Shown here: in pieces, positions 8,052 to 15,292 of the stretch
Numbering within the stretch: the stretch's first letter is position 1
Layout of the letters: every line of letters starts with the position of its first letter
From: BOG-931 sp963781725
Lineage (GTDB): Bacteria > Pseudomonadota > Alphaproteobacteria > Rhizobiales > Xanthobacteraceae
Assembly (NCBI GenBank): GCA_963781725.1
Contig: CAWAGV010000002.1
Coordinates: 3,348,001-3,412,000, forward strand
DNA length: 64,000 nucleotides
Direction of reading: 5' to 3'
Notes under the pieces: model-generated
Databases searched by the model: none
Told to the model about the DNA's origin: nothing
What the model saw: the letters and a program-made list of their open reading frames with translations, nothing else
Made by a program: the position numbers and the translations under genes

Positions 8052-8588
8052 TCAGGCGATCGGCGGCCCGCCCGGCATCGTTCCACTCAAAAGCATGTAG
8101 CCCGGGATCCAGCCGGTGTAGACACCTTGTAGGGAGCAAAGCACCCCCGTTGCCCGGGTGAGATTTGTCCGGCCAAGTGCGAGGATGAGAAAGAACAAGA
8201 ACCACAGGACGCCCCAGGAGGCCCAGGAAATACCGAACCAGAGATCCCAGGTGCTGTTGGCGTTGGCAAGGATTTCGATGAAGACGGGAACGGTTGTGAT
8301 CGCGACGAACAAGCAAAACCACCCTAGGCCGCGTCCGTCCGCGCCGTTCCATCGGTTCCAGGCAACCCAAAAGTAAGTGAAGGTGAACAACAAGGTCAGC
8401 GCCGCGGCTTTGATCGTGGCGGCGTTCGCGCCCGGGCCGAACGCGAGATAGAGCGCCACCAACAGCGTGACGAAGCCCACGAAGACGTCGATGACGGCGA
8501 TCTCGCGATCGCCGATCCGTCCCAACAGCCAGATGCCGTTCAGGCACAGAACGGCACCGACCCAGAATAGCGCCAAACCGAGCAGCAT
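8052..8588 (-). CDS. AmiS/UreI family amide/urea channel
   Basis: A 178-residue inner-membrane protein with about six hydrophobic helices (from LLGLALFWVGAVLCLNGIWLL to LWFLFFLILALG). Family hallmarks include the N-terminal LFWVGAVL...NGIWLLG and the C-terminal GVLCSLQGVYTGWIPGYML. UreI and AmiS proteins let urea or short aliphatic amides cross the membrane; next to fmdA the likely cargo is formamide. The ATG at 8588 has GGGAGAA about 10 bases upstream on the minus strand. It lies between fmdA (76 bases upstream) and fmdB (10 bases downstream). Confidence 0.88.
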   Translation of the reverse strand: MLLGLALFWVGAVLCLNGIWLLGRIGDREIAVIDVFVGFVTLLVALYLAFGPGANAATIKAAALTLLFTFTYFWVAWNRWNGADGRGLGWFCLFVAITTVPVFIEILANANSTWDLWFGISWASWGVLWFLFFLILALGRTNLTRATGVLCSLQGVYTGWIPGYMLLSGTMPGGPPIA

Positions 8589-8664
8589 CGTAAAGTTCTC
8601 CCGATGTGGTCCCGATCGTTGAAGCCGCAGCGCGCCTTGGTGCGCTGCCCTTTTCTCGACCCTG

Positions 8665-9894
8665 CTAGCTCGCCGTCGCGATATCAATGCCTGAGCGGAT
8701 GCTCGGCTTTGGGCCGCCGCTGTTTGGCTTGATGTCGAAGTCAAAGATCTCGGTCGGGATCGCGATGGTGCAGCATGCGTTCGGAATGTCGACGATACCG
8801 CTCACGCGTCCCTCGACCGGTGCGGTGCCGAGAATCACGTATGCCTGTTCGCCGGTGTAGCCGAACTTCTTCAGGTATTCGATCGCATTCAGACAAGCGC
8901 GGCGATAGGCGATGTGCGCGTCGAGGTAGAATTGCTTTCCACTCTTCTCGTCGACCGAGATGCCTTCAAACACCAGATATTCCGAGAATCTCGGTTCGAT
9001 CGGGCTTGGCTGGAAGACCGGATTCGTAATGCCGTATTTTGCGATGCCGCCTTTGATGAGATCGACACCTATATCGACATAGCCCGCCATTTCGATGGCG
9101 CCGCAAAACGTGATCTCGCCGTCACCCTGTGACCAATGGATATCACCCATCGACAGGCCGGCACCCTTCACATAAACCGGAAAGTAGACGCGGGAGCCAC
9201 GCGACAGATTTTTGATGTCGCAATTGCCTCCATGCTCACGCGGCGGGACGGTACGCCACGCCTCCTTGGCTGCCGCTTGAGACTTTTTCCCCGTCAACTG
9301 CCCCATCAAGGCTGTTTCGGCATTGGGAGCGGTAGCAAGCGGAGGAACGCGATCCGGGTTGGTCGCGATCAGTTCGGCCTCGCGCTTGTTGCAACGATCC
9401 AGCAAATCCTGCGACGGCAGACAGCCGATGAGGCCGGGATGGACGATGCCGGCCCAACGCACGCCGGGGACGTGACGTGAGGTCGTGTAGATGCCGTGGA
9501 AGTCCCAGCATGCTTTGCGAGCGTGAGGATAGTGATCGACTAGGAAGCCGCCACCGTTCTCGCGCGCGAAGATGCCGGTGAACCCCCAAGCTGAAGCCGG
9601 CAAATAGCCGAGATCTAGCAGGTCGACGACGAGAAGATCGCCGGGCTCGGCGCCTTCCACGCCAAATGGGCCACTCAGATAATGCACTTTCGTGAGATCG
9701 ACGTCGCGGACGTCGTTGGCGCTGTCGTCGTTTTCGATTTGGCCACCGGTCCAGTCGAAGCATTCGACCCGGAATTCGTCTCCCGGCTTCATCATCTCGA
9801 CCATGGGAATGTCGGGATGCCATCGATTGTGGGTTTTCATCTCGGCCGCCTCCGGCGGGCGAGACAGATCGACCTTAAATGCGGTTCTTGGCAT
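8665..9894 (-). CDS. fmdA: Formamidase (acetamidase/formamidase family)
   Basis: A 409-residue cytosolic enzyme of the FmdA/AmdA family, the usual length. It hydrolyses formamide to formate and ammonia, giving nitrogen and, via formate oxidation, reductant. Recognisable segments: HNRWHPDIPMVEMMKPGDEF at the N-terminus, WTGGQIENDDSANDVRDVDL, PGDLLVVDLLDLGYL, and near the end EQAYVILGTAPVEGRVSGIVD. The ATG has GGAGG eight bases upstream. It is the first gene of an operon with the amide channel and fmdB; an inverted repeat lies about 90 bases upstream. The gene is inside the segment bounded by tRNA-Gly repeats. Confidence 0.95.
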   Translation of the reverse strand: MPRTAFKVDLSRPPEAAEMKTHNRWHPDIPMVEMMKPGDEFRVECFDWTGGQIENDDSANDVRDVDLTKVHYLSGPFGVEGAEPGDLLVVDLLDLGYLPASAWGFTGIFARENGGGFLVDHYPHARKACWDFHGIYTTSRHVPGVRWAGIVHPGLIGCLPSQDLLDRCNKREAELIATNPDRVPPLATAPNAETALMGQLTGKKSQAAAKEAWRTVPPREHGGNCDIKNLSRGSRVYFPVYVKGAGLSMGDIHWSQGDGEITFCGAIEMAGYVDIGVDLIKGGIAKYGITNPVFQPSPIEPRFSEYLVFEGISVDEKSGKQFYLDAHIAYRRACLNAIEYLKKFGYTGEQAYVILGTAPVEGRVSGIVDIPNACCTIAIPTEIFDFDIKPNSGGPKPSIRSGIDIATAS

Positions 9895-9981
9895 GGGTGG
9901 CCTCCGTCATGGGGTTCGAAAGCGCGTCCTGCGTGACAGGTCGGCGTTCATCCCGCAAAGGCGCGTTCATCCCGTCTGTCC

Positions 9982-10004
9982 ATCTGTCTGTCTGTACGAC
10001 AGAT
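9982..10004. promoter_or_regulatory. Inverted repeat upstream of fmdA, candidate operator
   Basis: ATCTGTC at 9982-9988 is the exact inverse of GACAGAT at 9998-10004. A tighter register also exists: TCTGTC (9987-9992), 5-base spacer, GACAGA (9998-10003). The CTGT unit occurs four times between 9974 and 9995, so several half-sites are present. It lies about 90 bases before fmdA in the only intergenic space upstream of the operon and is the natural candidate for the binding site of its regulator. A nearby direct repeat, GCGTTCATCCCG, occurs at about 9947 and 9962. Confidence 0.45.
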
Positions 10005-10116
10005 CAGCGTGCGGAAATTTAACTCCCATCGCTTGGCAAAAGTCATCACCCGCGGAGGTGATGCTCCTTGTCGCAGCTTTTCCCGCCCTCTATCGCATAG
10101 CGCCAGTAGGATCGGC

Positions 10117-10499
10117 CTATGCGCGGACGGTCATGCCTACGGCCACATGATGTCCGATCACGGTCGCAGTGACGCAAAGCAGAACCGAGGCAACAAATGT
10201 AAGCCAGCGCCAACTGGTTCTCGCCGTCGCGCAACAAGTTGAGAGTTCTGGATGCTGAAGGCCGAGAAAGTGGTGAATCCGCCGCAGATGCCGACCATTA
10301 CGAACAACCGCATTCCCTCGCTAGCTGGCTGGGGGCTGAACCACCCAATCACGAAAGAGCCCAGGATATTGACGAGAAGCGTTCCCCACGGAAATGTCTC
10401 ACCGGCGATCTGCGCTGCGACTTGCGACAACCAATAGCGTGCCATGGAACCCAGACTGCCGCCGAGCGCGACCCAAAAGTAGCTAACGAGATTTGCCAT
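10117..10499 (-). pseudogene. crcB: crcB fluoride exporter (Fluc), disrupted by two single-base insertions
   Basis: The frame from 10499 begins MANLVSYFWVALGGSLGS and runs through the Fluc motif GGFTTFSAFS, as in normal CrcB fluoride channels. After FSIQ an extra base (T at 10246/10247 on the plus strand) shifts the frame; the correct sequence resumes as NLLRDGENQLALAY in another frame. A second extra base (T at 10198) then moves the continuation FVASVLLCVTATVIGHHV into the third frame, ending at 10117-10119. Removing both bases restores a 126-residue protein, the usual length. As written the product stops at 10158 with a foreign C-terminus. This may be real decay or sequencing error. Confidence 0.85.
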
Positions 10500-10536
10500 T
10501 TTGGCCTCCCTGGTACGAGGCAAGCCCGTTGGCGCG

Positions 10537-10551
10537 CTTCACCCGCTCCAA
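10537..10551 (+). repeat. 15-base tRNA-Gly 3'-end direct repeat, copy 2 (attR-like)
   Basis: Identical to 3363-3377 and in the same orientation, here outside any tRNA, between the disrupted crcB gene and the DUF3828 gene. It would mark the far end of a roughly 7.2-kb inserted segment. Confidence 0.5.
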
Positions 10552-10586
10552 ACTTTCAAGTCTTTTGGCTTGCTCAAAGCCTGACG

Positions 10587-11063
10587 CTATTTGACATACA
10601 GGCCGCGTAATGTTTCCGGCTTGCCGTCGTGGGTCCAGGTGATGTCGTGGATGCGCCAGCCACTATTAATGTGCACCAGGTCGTAGACGACCTTAGTCGG
10701 CGTGCCGGCATTGCTGAAAGTCGCGGTTGCGGTCGCTGACGTGTCGGTGACGTTGCTCACGGCAATAGTGACCGCGGAAATCTCCCAGTCCTGGCCGTCG
10801 ACGAAAGGGTCGCCGTCAAGCGTTGGAACGTCCTTTCGGCGCGCGGCCGCCTGCTCGTCCTTGGCAATGATCGCGGCGAGCGAGGGTTCGAAGTACCGTT
10901 GCAAAGCAGCCCCGGTGTCGATCCGGACGCCTTTGGAGTTCTTGCCCTTGTAGGCTGCATAGATGGCAGCCACAAAAGCCTGTGCCGACCCGTCATCGGC
11001 GCAGGCGGTTTCGGCAACAGCGGCGCAGATCGCGGTGGCAATGATAGCGCGTCGTGTCAGCAT
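10587..11063 (-). CDS. Secreted DUF3828-like protein
   Basis: A 158-residue exported protein. The start at 11063 begins a Tat-like/Sec signal peptide (MLTRRAIIATAICAAVAETACA). The mature part has a cystatin/NTF2-like pattern: AFVAAIYAAYKG, a middle of RYFEPSLAAIIAKDEQAA, and an ending VVYDLVHINSGWRIHDITW, which fits the DUF3828 family of small periplasmic proteins of unknown function. An extra copy reduced to its two ends lies at 4977-5054. The gene is divergent from tRNA-Trp, 98 bases away. Confidence 0.8.
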   Translation of the reverse strand: MLTRRAIIATAICAAVAETACADDGSAQAFVAAIYAAYKGKNSKGVRIDTGAALQRYFEPSLAAIIAKDEQAAARRKDVPTLDGDPFVDGQDWEISAVTIAVSNVTDTSATATATFSNAGTPTKVVYDLVHINSGWRIHDITWTHDGKPETLRGLYVK

Positions 11064-11161
11064 AGAACCTGTGTCGGACCGGCAGCCGGTCCGGTTCAAG
11101 ACGGCGGCCTCAATCGGACACTTGCCTTCCCGGACACGAGAGGGCATTTGATCAGCCGCCT

Positions 11162-11237
11162 AGGAGTGTAGCTCAATGGCTAGAGCACCGGTCTCCAAAA
11201 CCGGGGGTTGGGGGTTCGAGTCCCTCCACTCCTGCCA
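11162..11237 (+). tRNA. tRNA-Trp (anticodon CCA)
   Basis: A 76-base cloverleaf with encoded CCA at 11235-11237. Acceptor stem AGGAGTG pairs with CACTCCT; anticodon stem CCGGT/ACCGG encloses CTCCAAA with the CCA anticodon at 11195-11197; T arm carries GGGTTCGAGTCC. In many Rhizobiales tRNA-Trp directly precedes secE-nusG; here two microprotein genes lie between them on the opposite strand. Confidence 0.97.
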
Positions 11238-11259
11238 GGCTCCGCGGAAGGTTACCGGC

Positions 11260-11391
11260 TCAATGCCGGTCGGGCGGCTGTTTTAGAGCGACATTCTGCC
11301 AGCCCGGACTTGGCGCTGTCATGAAGCAGCCCAAAGTAACGAAGCCAATGGTGCAGGCTAAAAGCGCCCAGAGACCAGCGTCGACTTCCAT
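11260..11391 (-). CDS. Membrane microprotein A, GCFMTAP motif
   Basis: A 43-residue peptide: short acidic start (MEVDAG), one hydrophobic helix (LWALLACTIGFVTLG), then GCFMTAPSPGW and a polar tail. A ribosome site, GGGAGAT, lies about 8 bases before the ATG on the minus strand. It is a clear paralogue of the peptide encoded at 11615-11725: both begin M-acidic-hydrophobic-D, have LW in the helix, FV, and the shared GCFMTAP. Two divergent copies with the same layout argue for real genes. No family is recognised. The longer upstream frame to 11565 is not supported. Confidence 0.6.
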   Translation of the reverse strand: MEVDAGLWALLACTIGFVTLGCFMTAPSPGWQNVALKQPPDRH

Positions 11392-11614
11392 GTCGTTATC
11401 TCCCGGTCGCCCGTAATCATCCAACCACGCTCCGGCCGAAGCGCTTCTGTGATTGAACGTCGCAGGACACGGTACAAATCGTCCCACTGTTGCCGGGATG
11501 GTTCGCGTGACGGAACAGCTTCCGGCAACAAGACGCCGCCGGAGAACCGATATCCGGATCTCCACGAAAACTCCGGCTCTTAAGATTTTGGGCGAAGAAG
11601 GAGAGGCGACGCCG

Positions 11615-11725
11615 CTACCGGCTGCGCTGGCTAAAAAAGCCGGCGGGAGCGGTCATGAAGCAGCCGCAGGCAACGAAGGCAACCGCAACACCAATCAGGA
11701 TCCAGAGCGCCAAGTCGATGTCCAT
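11615..11725 (-). CDS. Membrane microprotein B, GCFMTAP motif
   Basis: A 36-residue peptide: MDIDLALW, hydrophobic helix ILIGVAVAFVACG, then CFMTAPAGFF and a basic end (SQRSR). It is preceded on the minus strand by GAGAAAAGAAC, a modest ribosome site. It is homologous to the 11260-11391 peptide; the shared DNA around GGCTGCTTCATGAC marks both copies. A single N-out/C-in or N-in/C-out helix is predicted; orientation is uncertain, though the acidic start and basic end favour a C-terminus in the cytoplasm. Function unknown. Confidence 0.55.
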   Translation of the reverse strand: MDIDLALWILIGVAVAFVACGCFMTAPAGFFSQRSR

Positions 11726-11881
11726 CTTGTTCTTTTCTCATTTGCGCGCCCTTGGCCGATCAATAGAAGATCGGCCTGCAGTGATCGATGGCCGCGGCTG
11801 CATAGGCCAATTCGCTCTTTGCATGGCGGTTAATGCTTTCGGTCTAACCGCATGGGCGGCAAGGAGAACCCCGGTTCTCAC

Positions 11882-11910
11882 TTGACGCTGGAGGCAGAGG
11901 GCAGTAGGAA
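11882..11910 (+). promoter_or_regulatory. Candidate promoter for secE-nusG
   Basis: TTGACG (11882-11887), a 17-base spacer and TAGGAA (11905-11910). It would give a leader of about 110 bases before secE. The rest of 11726-12027 holds no gene that I can support. Confidence 0.35.
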
Positions 11911-12027
11911 GCTGCCATCGCAAGCGGCCCGGTGACGGATTTCCGCGGCGAGCATTTTCCCCGAAGGAACCGCGTTTGACGGTCTCGTCCTTAAAGTTGG
12001 GCGGGAAATGCCTATTTGGTTCAGGTC

Positions 12028-12225
12028 ATGGCGAAGATCAGTCCGTTCAAGTTTCTGCAGGAAGTGCGTGCCGAGGGGCAGAAGGTCACTTGGCCGACGC
12101 GCAAGGAGACGACCGTGACCACCATCATGGTGTTCGTCATGGTGTTCGTCACGTCGATCTTCTTTCTGGCGGCGGACCAGGTCATGCGGTTTGCCGTAAG
12201 CCTGGTACTTGGCATCAACATGTAA
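12028..12225 (+). CDS. secE: Preprotein translocase subunit SecE
   Basis: A 65-residue inner-membrane protein of the SecYEG channel. It has the conserved amphipathic segment (FLQEVRAEGQKVTWPTRKE) followed by a single C-terminal transmembrane helix (TTIMVFVMVFVTSIFFLAADQ), the minimal one-helix form typical outside enterics. ATG at 12028 (MAKISPF) is preferred over a TTG 12 bases earlier. nusG follows 40 bases downstream, the near-universal arrangement. Confidence 0.95.
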   Translation: MAKISPFKFLQEVRAEGQKVTWPTRKETTVTTIMVFVMVFVTSIFFLAADQVMRFAVSLVLGINM

Positions 12226-12265
12226 TTTTGTCGGCGATCTCAAATCATGATGCGGAATTCCTGAC

Positions 12266-12796
12266 ATGACGAGCCGGTGGTACGCGGTCCACGCCTACTC
12301 GAATTTCGAGAACAAGGTCGCGGAATCGATCCGTGAGCAGGCCAAACAGCGGGGCCTTGCCGAACTGTTCGAAGAGATTCTGGTTCCCAAGGAAAAGGTC
12401 ATCGAGGTCCGGCGCGGCCGCAAGGTCGATGCCGAACGCAAATTCTTTCCCGGCTACGTGCTGGTGAAGATGAATTTGACCGACGAGGCCTATCACCTGA
12501 TCAAGAATACGCCGAAGGTGACCGGTTTCCTCGGATCGGATAACAAGCCGATGCCGATTTCCGAAGCCGAGGCCCAGCGTCTGCTGCAACAGGTGCAGGA
12601 GGGCGTCGACCGGCCGAAGCCCGCGGTGTCGTTCGAGGTCGGCGAACAGGTTCGCGTCTCCGACGGTCCGTTTGCTTCGTTCAACGGCACGGTGGAAGAA
12701 GTCGACGAGGGCCGTTCGCGGCTCAAGGTTGCGGTTTCGATCTTCGGCCGCGCTACGCCGGTCGAACTGGAATTCGGACAGGTCGAGAAGTTGTAA
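12266..12796 (+). CDS. nusG: Transcription termination/antitermination protein NusG
   Basis: A 176-residue two-domain factor: NGN domain (residues about 4-115, RWYAVHAYSNFENKVAESIR) that clamps RNA polymerase, and a C-terminal KOW domain (about 125-176, GEQVRVSDGPFASFNGTVEEVD) that contacts Rho or ribosomal protein S10. Length is normal for alphaproteobacteria. Between secE and rplK in one operon. Confidence 0.98.
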   Translation: MTSRWYAVHAYSNFENKVAESIREQAKQRGLAELFEEILVPKEKVIEVRRGRKVDAERKFFPGYVLVKMNLTDEAYHLIKNTPKVTGFLGSDNKPMPISEAEAQRLLQQVQEGVDRPKPAVSFEVGEQVRVSDGPFASFNGTVEEVDEGRSRLKVAVSIFGRATPVELEFGQVEKL

Positions 12797-12868
12797 GTGT
12801 GAAGTGAAGCCGTGGGAGGTGAGGCGGTCGCCAGCCGTCAAAATCCGAACCACTAACAGGAGCAAAGT

Positions 12869-13294
12869 ATGGCGAAGAAAATCACTGGCTATGTAAAGTT
12901 GCAGGTACCGGCGGGGGCGGCCAATCCGTCGCCGCCGATCGGTCCCGCGCTCGGCCAGCGCGGCCTCAACATCATGGAGTTCTGCAAAGCATTCAATGCG
13001 CAGACCCAGAAGTTGGAAAAGGGCGCGCCGATCCCGGTGACCATCACGGTCTATGCCGACCGGTCGTTCACCTTCGAAATGCGTCAGCCGCCGGTGTCGC
13101 ACTTCCTCAAAAAGGCGGCAAAGCTGGAGAGCGGCTCGAAGACGCCGGGCCGCGACGTGGCCGGCTCGGTGACCAAAGTGCAGGTGCGCGAGATCGCCGA
13201 ACAGAAGATGAAGGACTTGAACTGCGATACGATCGAGGCGGCGATGCGCATGATCGAAGGTTCGGCGCGCTCGATGGGGCTGGAGGTGAAGTGA
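12869..13294 (+). CDS. rplK: 50S ribosomal protein L11
   Basis: A 141-residue protein (usual length 141-143). N-terminal KITGYVKLQVPAGAANPSPPIGPALG with the proline-rich thiostrepton-site helix and C-terminal rRNA-binding domain. It forms the GTPase-associated centre with L10/L12. AGGAGC precedes the ATG. Its TGA stop shares one base with the rplA start (TGATG), so the two are coupled. Confidence 0.98.
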   Translation: MAKKITGYVKLQVPAGAANPSPPIGPALGQRGLNIMEFCKAFNAQTQKLEKGAPIPVTITVYADRSFTFEMRQPPVSHFLKKAAKLESGSKTPGRDVAGSVTKVQVREIAEQKMKDLNCDTIEAAMRMIEGSARSMGLEVK

Positions 13295-14004
13295 TGGCAC
13301 TCGGCAAACGCACAACCAATGCCCGCGAAGGCGTCGACCGCGAGAAGCTTTATCCGCTTCAAGAAGCGGTAAAGATGGTCAAAGAGCGCGCCAAGGCAAA
13401 ATTCGACGAGACCATCGAAGTGGCGATGAATCTCGGCGTCGATCCGCGCCATGCCGATCAGCAGGTGCGCGGCGTCGTCAATCTGCCGAACGGCTCGGGC
13501 CGCTCGGTGCGCGTCGCGGTGTTCGCGCGTGGCGCCAAGGCCGATGAGGCCAAGGCCGCAGGTGCGGACGTGGTCGGCGCCGAAGATCTGGTCGAGAAGG
13601 TGCAGGGCGGTGCGATCGACTTCGATCGCGTTGTTGCAACGCCGGATCTGATGCCGTTGGTCGGCCGCCTCGGCAAGGTGCTGGGCCCGCGCGGCCTGAT
13701 GCCGAATCCCAAGGTCGGCACGGTGACCATGGACATCACCAACGCCGTCAAAGGTGCCAAGGGTGGCTCGGTCGAGTTCCGCGCCGAGAAGGCCGGCATC
13801 ATTCAAGCCGGCGTCGGCAAAGCCTCGTTCTCGGCAGAGAAGATCGTCGAGAACATTCTCGCCTTCGCCGACGCGGTGCAAAAGTCGCGGCCGCAAGGCG
13901 CAAAGGGACACTTCATCAATCGCGTGGCGATCTCATCGACCATGGGTCCCGGCGTGAAGGTCGAGCCGTCGACCTTGTTCCCCGGTGCGCAGCAGCCGCA
14001 CTGA
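13294..14004 (+). CDS. rplA: 50S ribosomal protein L1
   Basis: A 236-residue L1-stalk protein, normal length. Conserved segments include KFDETIEVAMNLGVDPRHADQQVRG and MPNPKVGTVT. ATG at 13294 overlaps the rplK stop by one base; a GTG three bases earlier is not preferred. L1 usually represses its own L11-L1 message; no clear target structure was picked out. The gene ends before a hairpin shared with a convergent gene. Confidence 0.98.
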   Translation: MALGKRTTNAREGVDREKLYPLQEAVKMVKERAKAKFDETIEVAMNLGVDPRHADQQVRGVVNLPNGSGRSVRVAVFARGAKADEAKAAGADVVGAEDLVEKVQGGAIDFDRVVATPDLMPLVGRLGKVLGPRGLMPNPKVGTVTMDITNAVKGAKGGSVEFRAEKAGIIQAGVGKASFSAEKIVENILAFADAVQKSRPQGAKGHFINRVAISSTMGPGVKVEPSTLFPGAQQPH

Positions 14005-14029
14005 CGCCGTGCGTCATAGCTAGAGCGTC

Positions 14030-14052
14030 ATGGCCGGGCTTGTCCCGGCCAT
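14030..14052. terminator. Bidirectional hairpin, also resembles a Bradyrhizobium-type dispersed palindrome
   Basis: ATGGCCGGG (14030-14038), loop CTTGT, CCCGGCCAT (14044-14052): a perfect 9-bp stem between two convergent genes, followed by TTCATTT on the plus strand. The same sequence type (CATGGCCGGGCTTGTCCCGG) recurs across Bradyrhizobium-like genomes as a dispersed palindrome, as I recall it. It can serve as a terminator for rplA and for the MetE-like gene. Confidence 0.6.
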
Positions 14053-14089
14053 TTCATTTATCGGTAGGCGAAATCTTCGGGCTTTCGTC

Positions 14090-15292
14090 TCAGGCGGCCG
14101 CGCGCTTGCCCCACAGTTCGTGCGTTGCGATCTGCGCTCCTTCGGCCAGCGCCTTGAGCTTCGCCCACATGATCGTCGGATGCACCCGACGCGCGAATGG
14201 ACTTTGTGCAAAACCGCAGTCGGTGCCGCCGATCACATTCTCGCGGCCGACAACCTTGGCAAGCCGCACGATGCGTTCGGCAACCAGTTCGGGATGCTCG
14301 ACGATATTGGTGGCGTGACTGATGACGCCGGGGATCAGGATTTTGCCGGGGGGCAGTTTCACATTCTGCCAAACACGCCATTCGTGGGCATGACGCGGAT
14401 TGGCGGCCTCGAAAGAATAGTGGCCGACGTTGACCTGCAGCACGAGATCGATGATGTCCTTGAGCGGCACGTCGTAGGCATGGGGGCCGTTCCAGCTGCC
14501 CCAGCAGATGTGATAGCGCGAGCGGTCTTCCGGGATTCCCCTGAGCGCATGATTGAGCGCATCGACGCGCATCTGCGCCCAGCGCCGGTAATCGGCGTTC
14601 GACATTGGCGGCACCATCCGCTCGTGCATGTACGGCAGGAACGCATCGTCGATCTGGACGTATAGCCCGGCATCGACAATCGCCTTGTATTCCTGATGCA
14701 GCGCATCGGCGAGCGCGGTCAGGAAAGCCTCCTCGTCCTTGTAATGCTCGAGCTTGGCGCCGGGCAGGGCGCTCGCCGGCGCGACCACCGGAAGAAAGGC
14801 TTGCAGTGAAGGATGCTTGTCTTTCGCCTTGGCGAGGCCGCTCCGGAGATTGGCGATGTCGCGCGAAACCTGCTGTTTCGAATATTGCAGAGGGCCGTTG
14901 ACGACGATGCGGTTGCCGAGCCGCTTTCCCAGCCCCGAAGCCGCGTCGTATTCGGCGTAGAATTCGGGAAACGCGCTGACGTCCCTGCCGCCGCGCATGG
15001 ACGACATCGGGTCCTTGATTTCTTCGGGCGTCGCCGGGCGGATGGTAATCCCGCTGAGCCGCTTGAAAATATAGAAGGCCCAATTCACGCCTTTGCTGAA
15101 CTCGCCGTCGCTGACGATGTCGATGCCGATTTCGGCTTGCTGACGAACGATGTCTGCGACTGACTCGGTCAGGCAGGTTTCGAATGCCGCCTCTTCGTAG
15201 GGCTTGCCATCTTCGATGGCGCGCCAGAATTCGATCAGCTTTGGCGGCCGGATCAGGCTGCCGACGTGGGTGGTCAGGATGCGGTCGGGCAT
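14090..15292 (-). CDS. MetE C-terminal-like / cobalamin-independent methyltransferase family protein
   Basis: A 400-residue single-barrel protein of the UROD/MetE superfamily, about half the size of full MetE (around 750). It has the zinc ligands expected of the methionine-synthase catalytic barrel: H261 and C263 (RYHICWGSWNG), E295 (HYSFEAANPRH) and C359 (VIGGTDCGFAQ). Such stand-alone barrels move methyl or alkyl groups onto a thiol; members include methionine synthases and epoxyalkane-coenzyme M transferases, and the thiol here is unknown. GAGGCGAG precedes the ATG. The gene is on the opposite strand in the middle of the ribosomal/RNA polymerase cluster, separating rplA from rplJ, which is unusual. 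Confidence 0.85.
   Translation of the reverse strand: MPDRILTTHVGSLIRPPKLIEFWRAIEDGKPYEEAAFETCLTESVADIVRQQAEIGIDIVSDGEFSKGVNWAFYIFKRLSGITIRPATPEEIKDPMSSMRGGRDVSAFPEFYAEYDAASGLGKRLGNRIVVNGPLQYSKQQVSRDIANLRSGLAKAKDKHPSLQAFLPVVAPASALPGAKLEHYKDEEAFLTALADALHQEYKAIVDAGLYVQIDDAFLPYMHERMVPPMSNADYRRWAQMRVDALNHALRGIPEDRSRYHICWGSWNGPHAYDVPLKDIIDLVLQVNVGHYSFEAANPRHAHEWRVWQNVKLPPGKILIPGVISHATNIVEHPELVAERIVRLAKVVGRENVIGGTDCGFAQSPFARRVHPTIMWAKLKALAEGAQIATHELWGKRAAA

Noticed and set aside
9971..10003. CTGT repeats read as a possible CRISPR or tandem-repeat array
   Set aside because: Only a 4-base unit repeated a few times; no spacers or leader.
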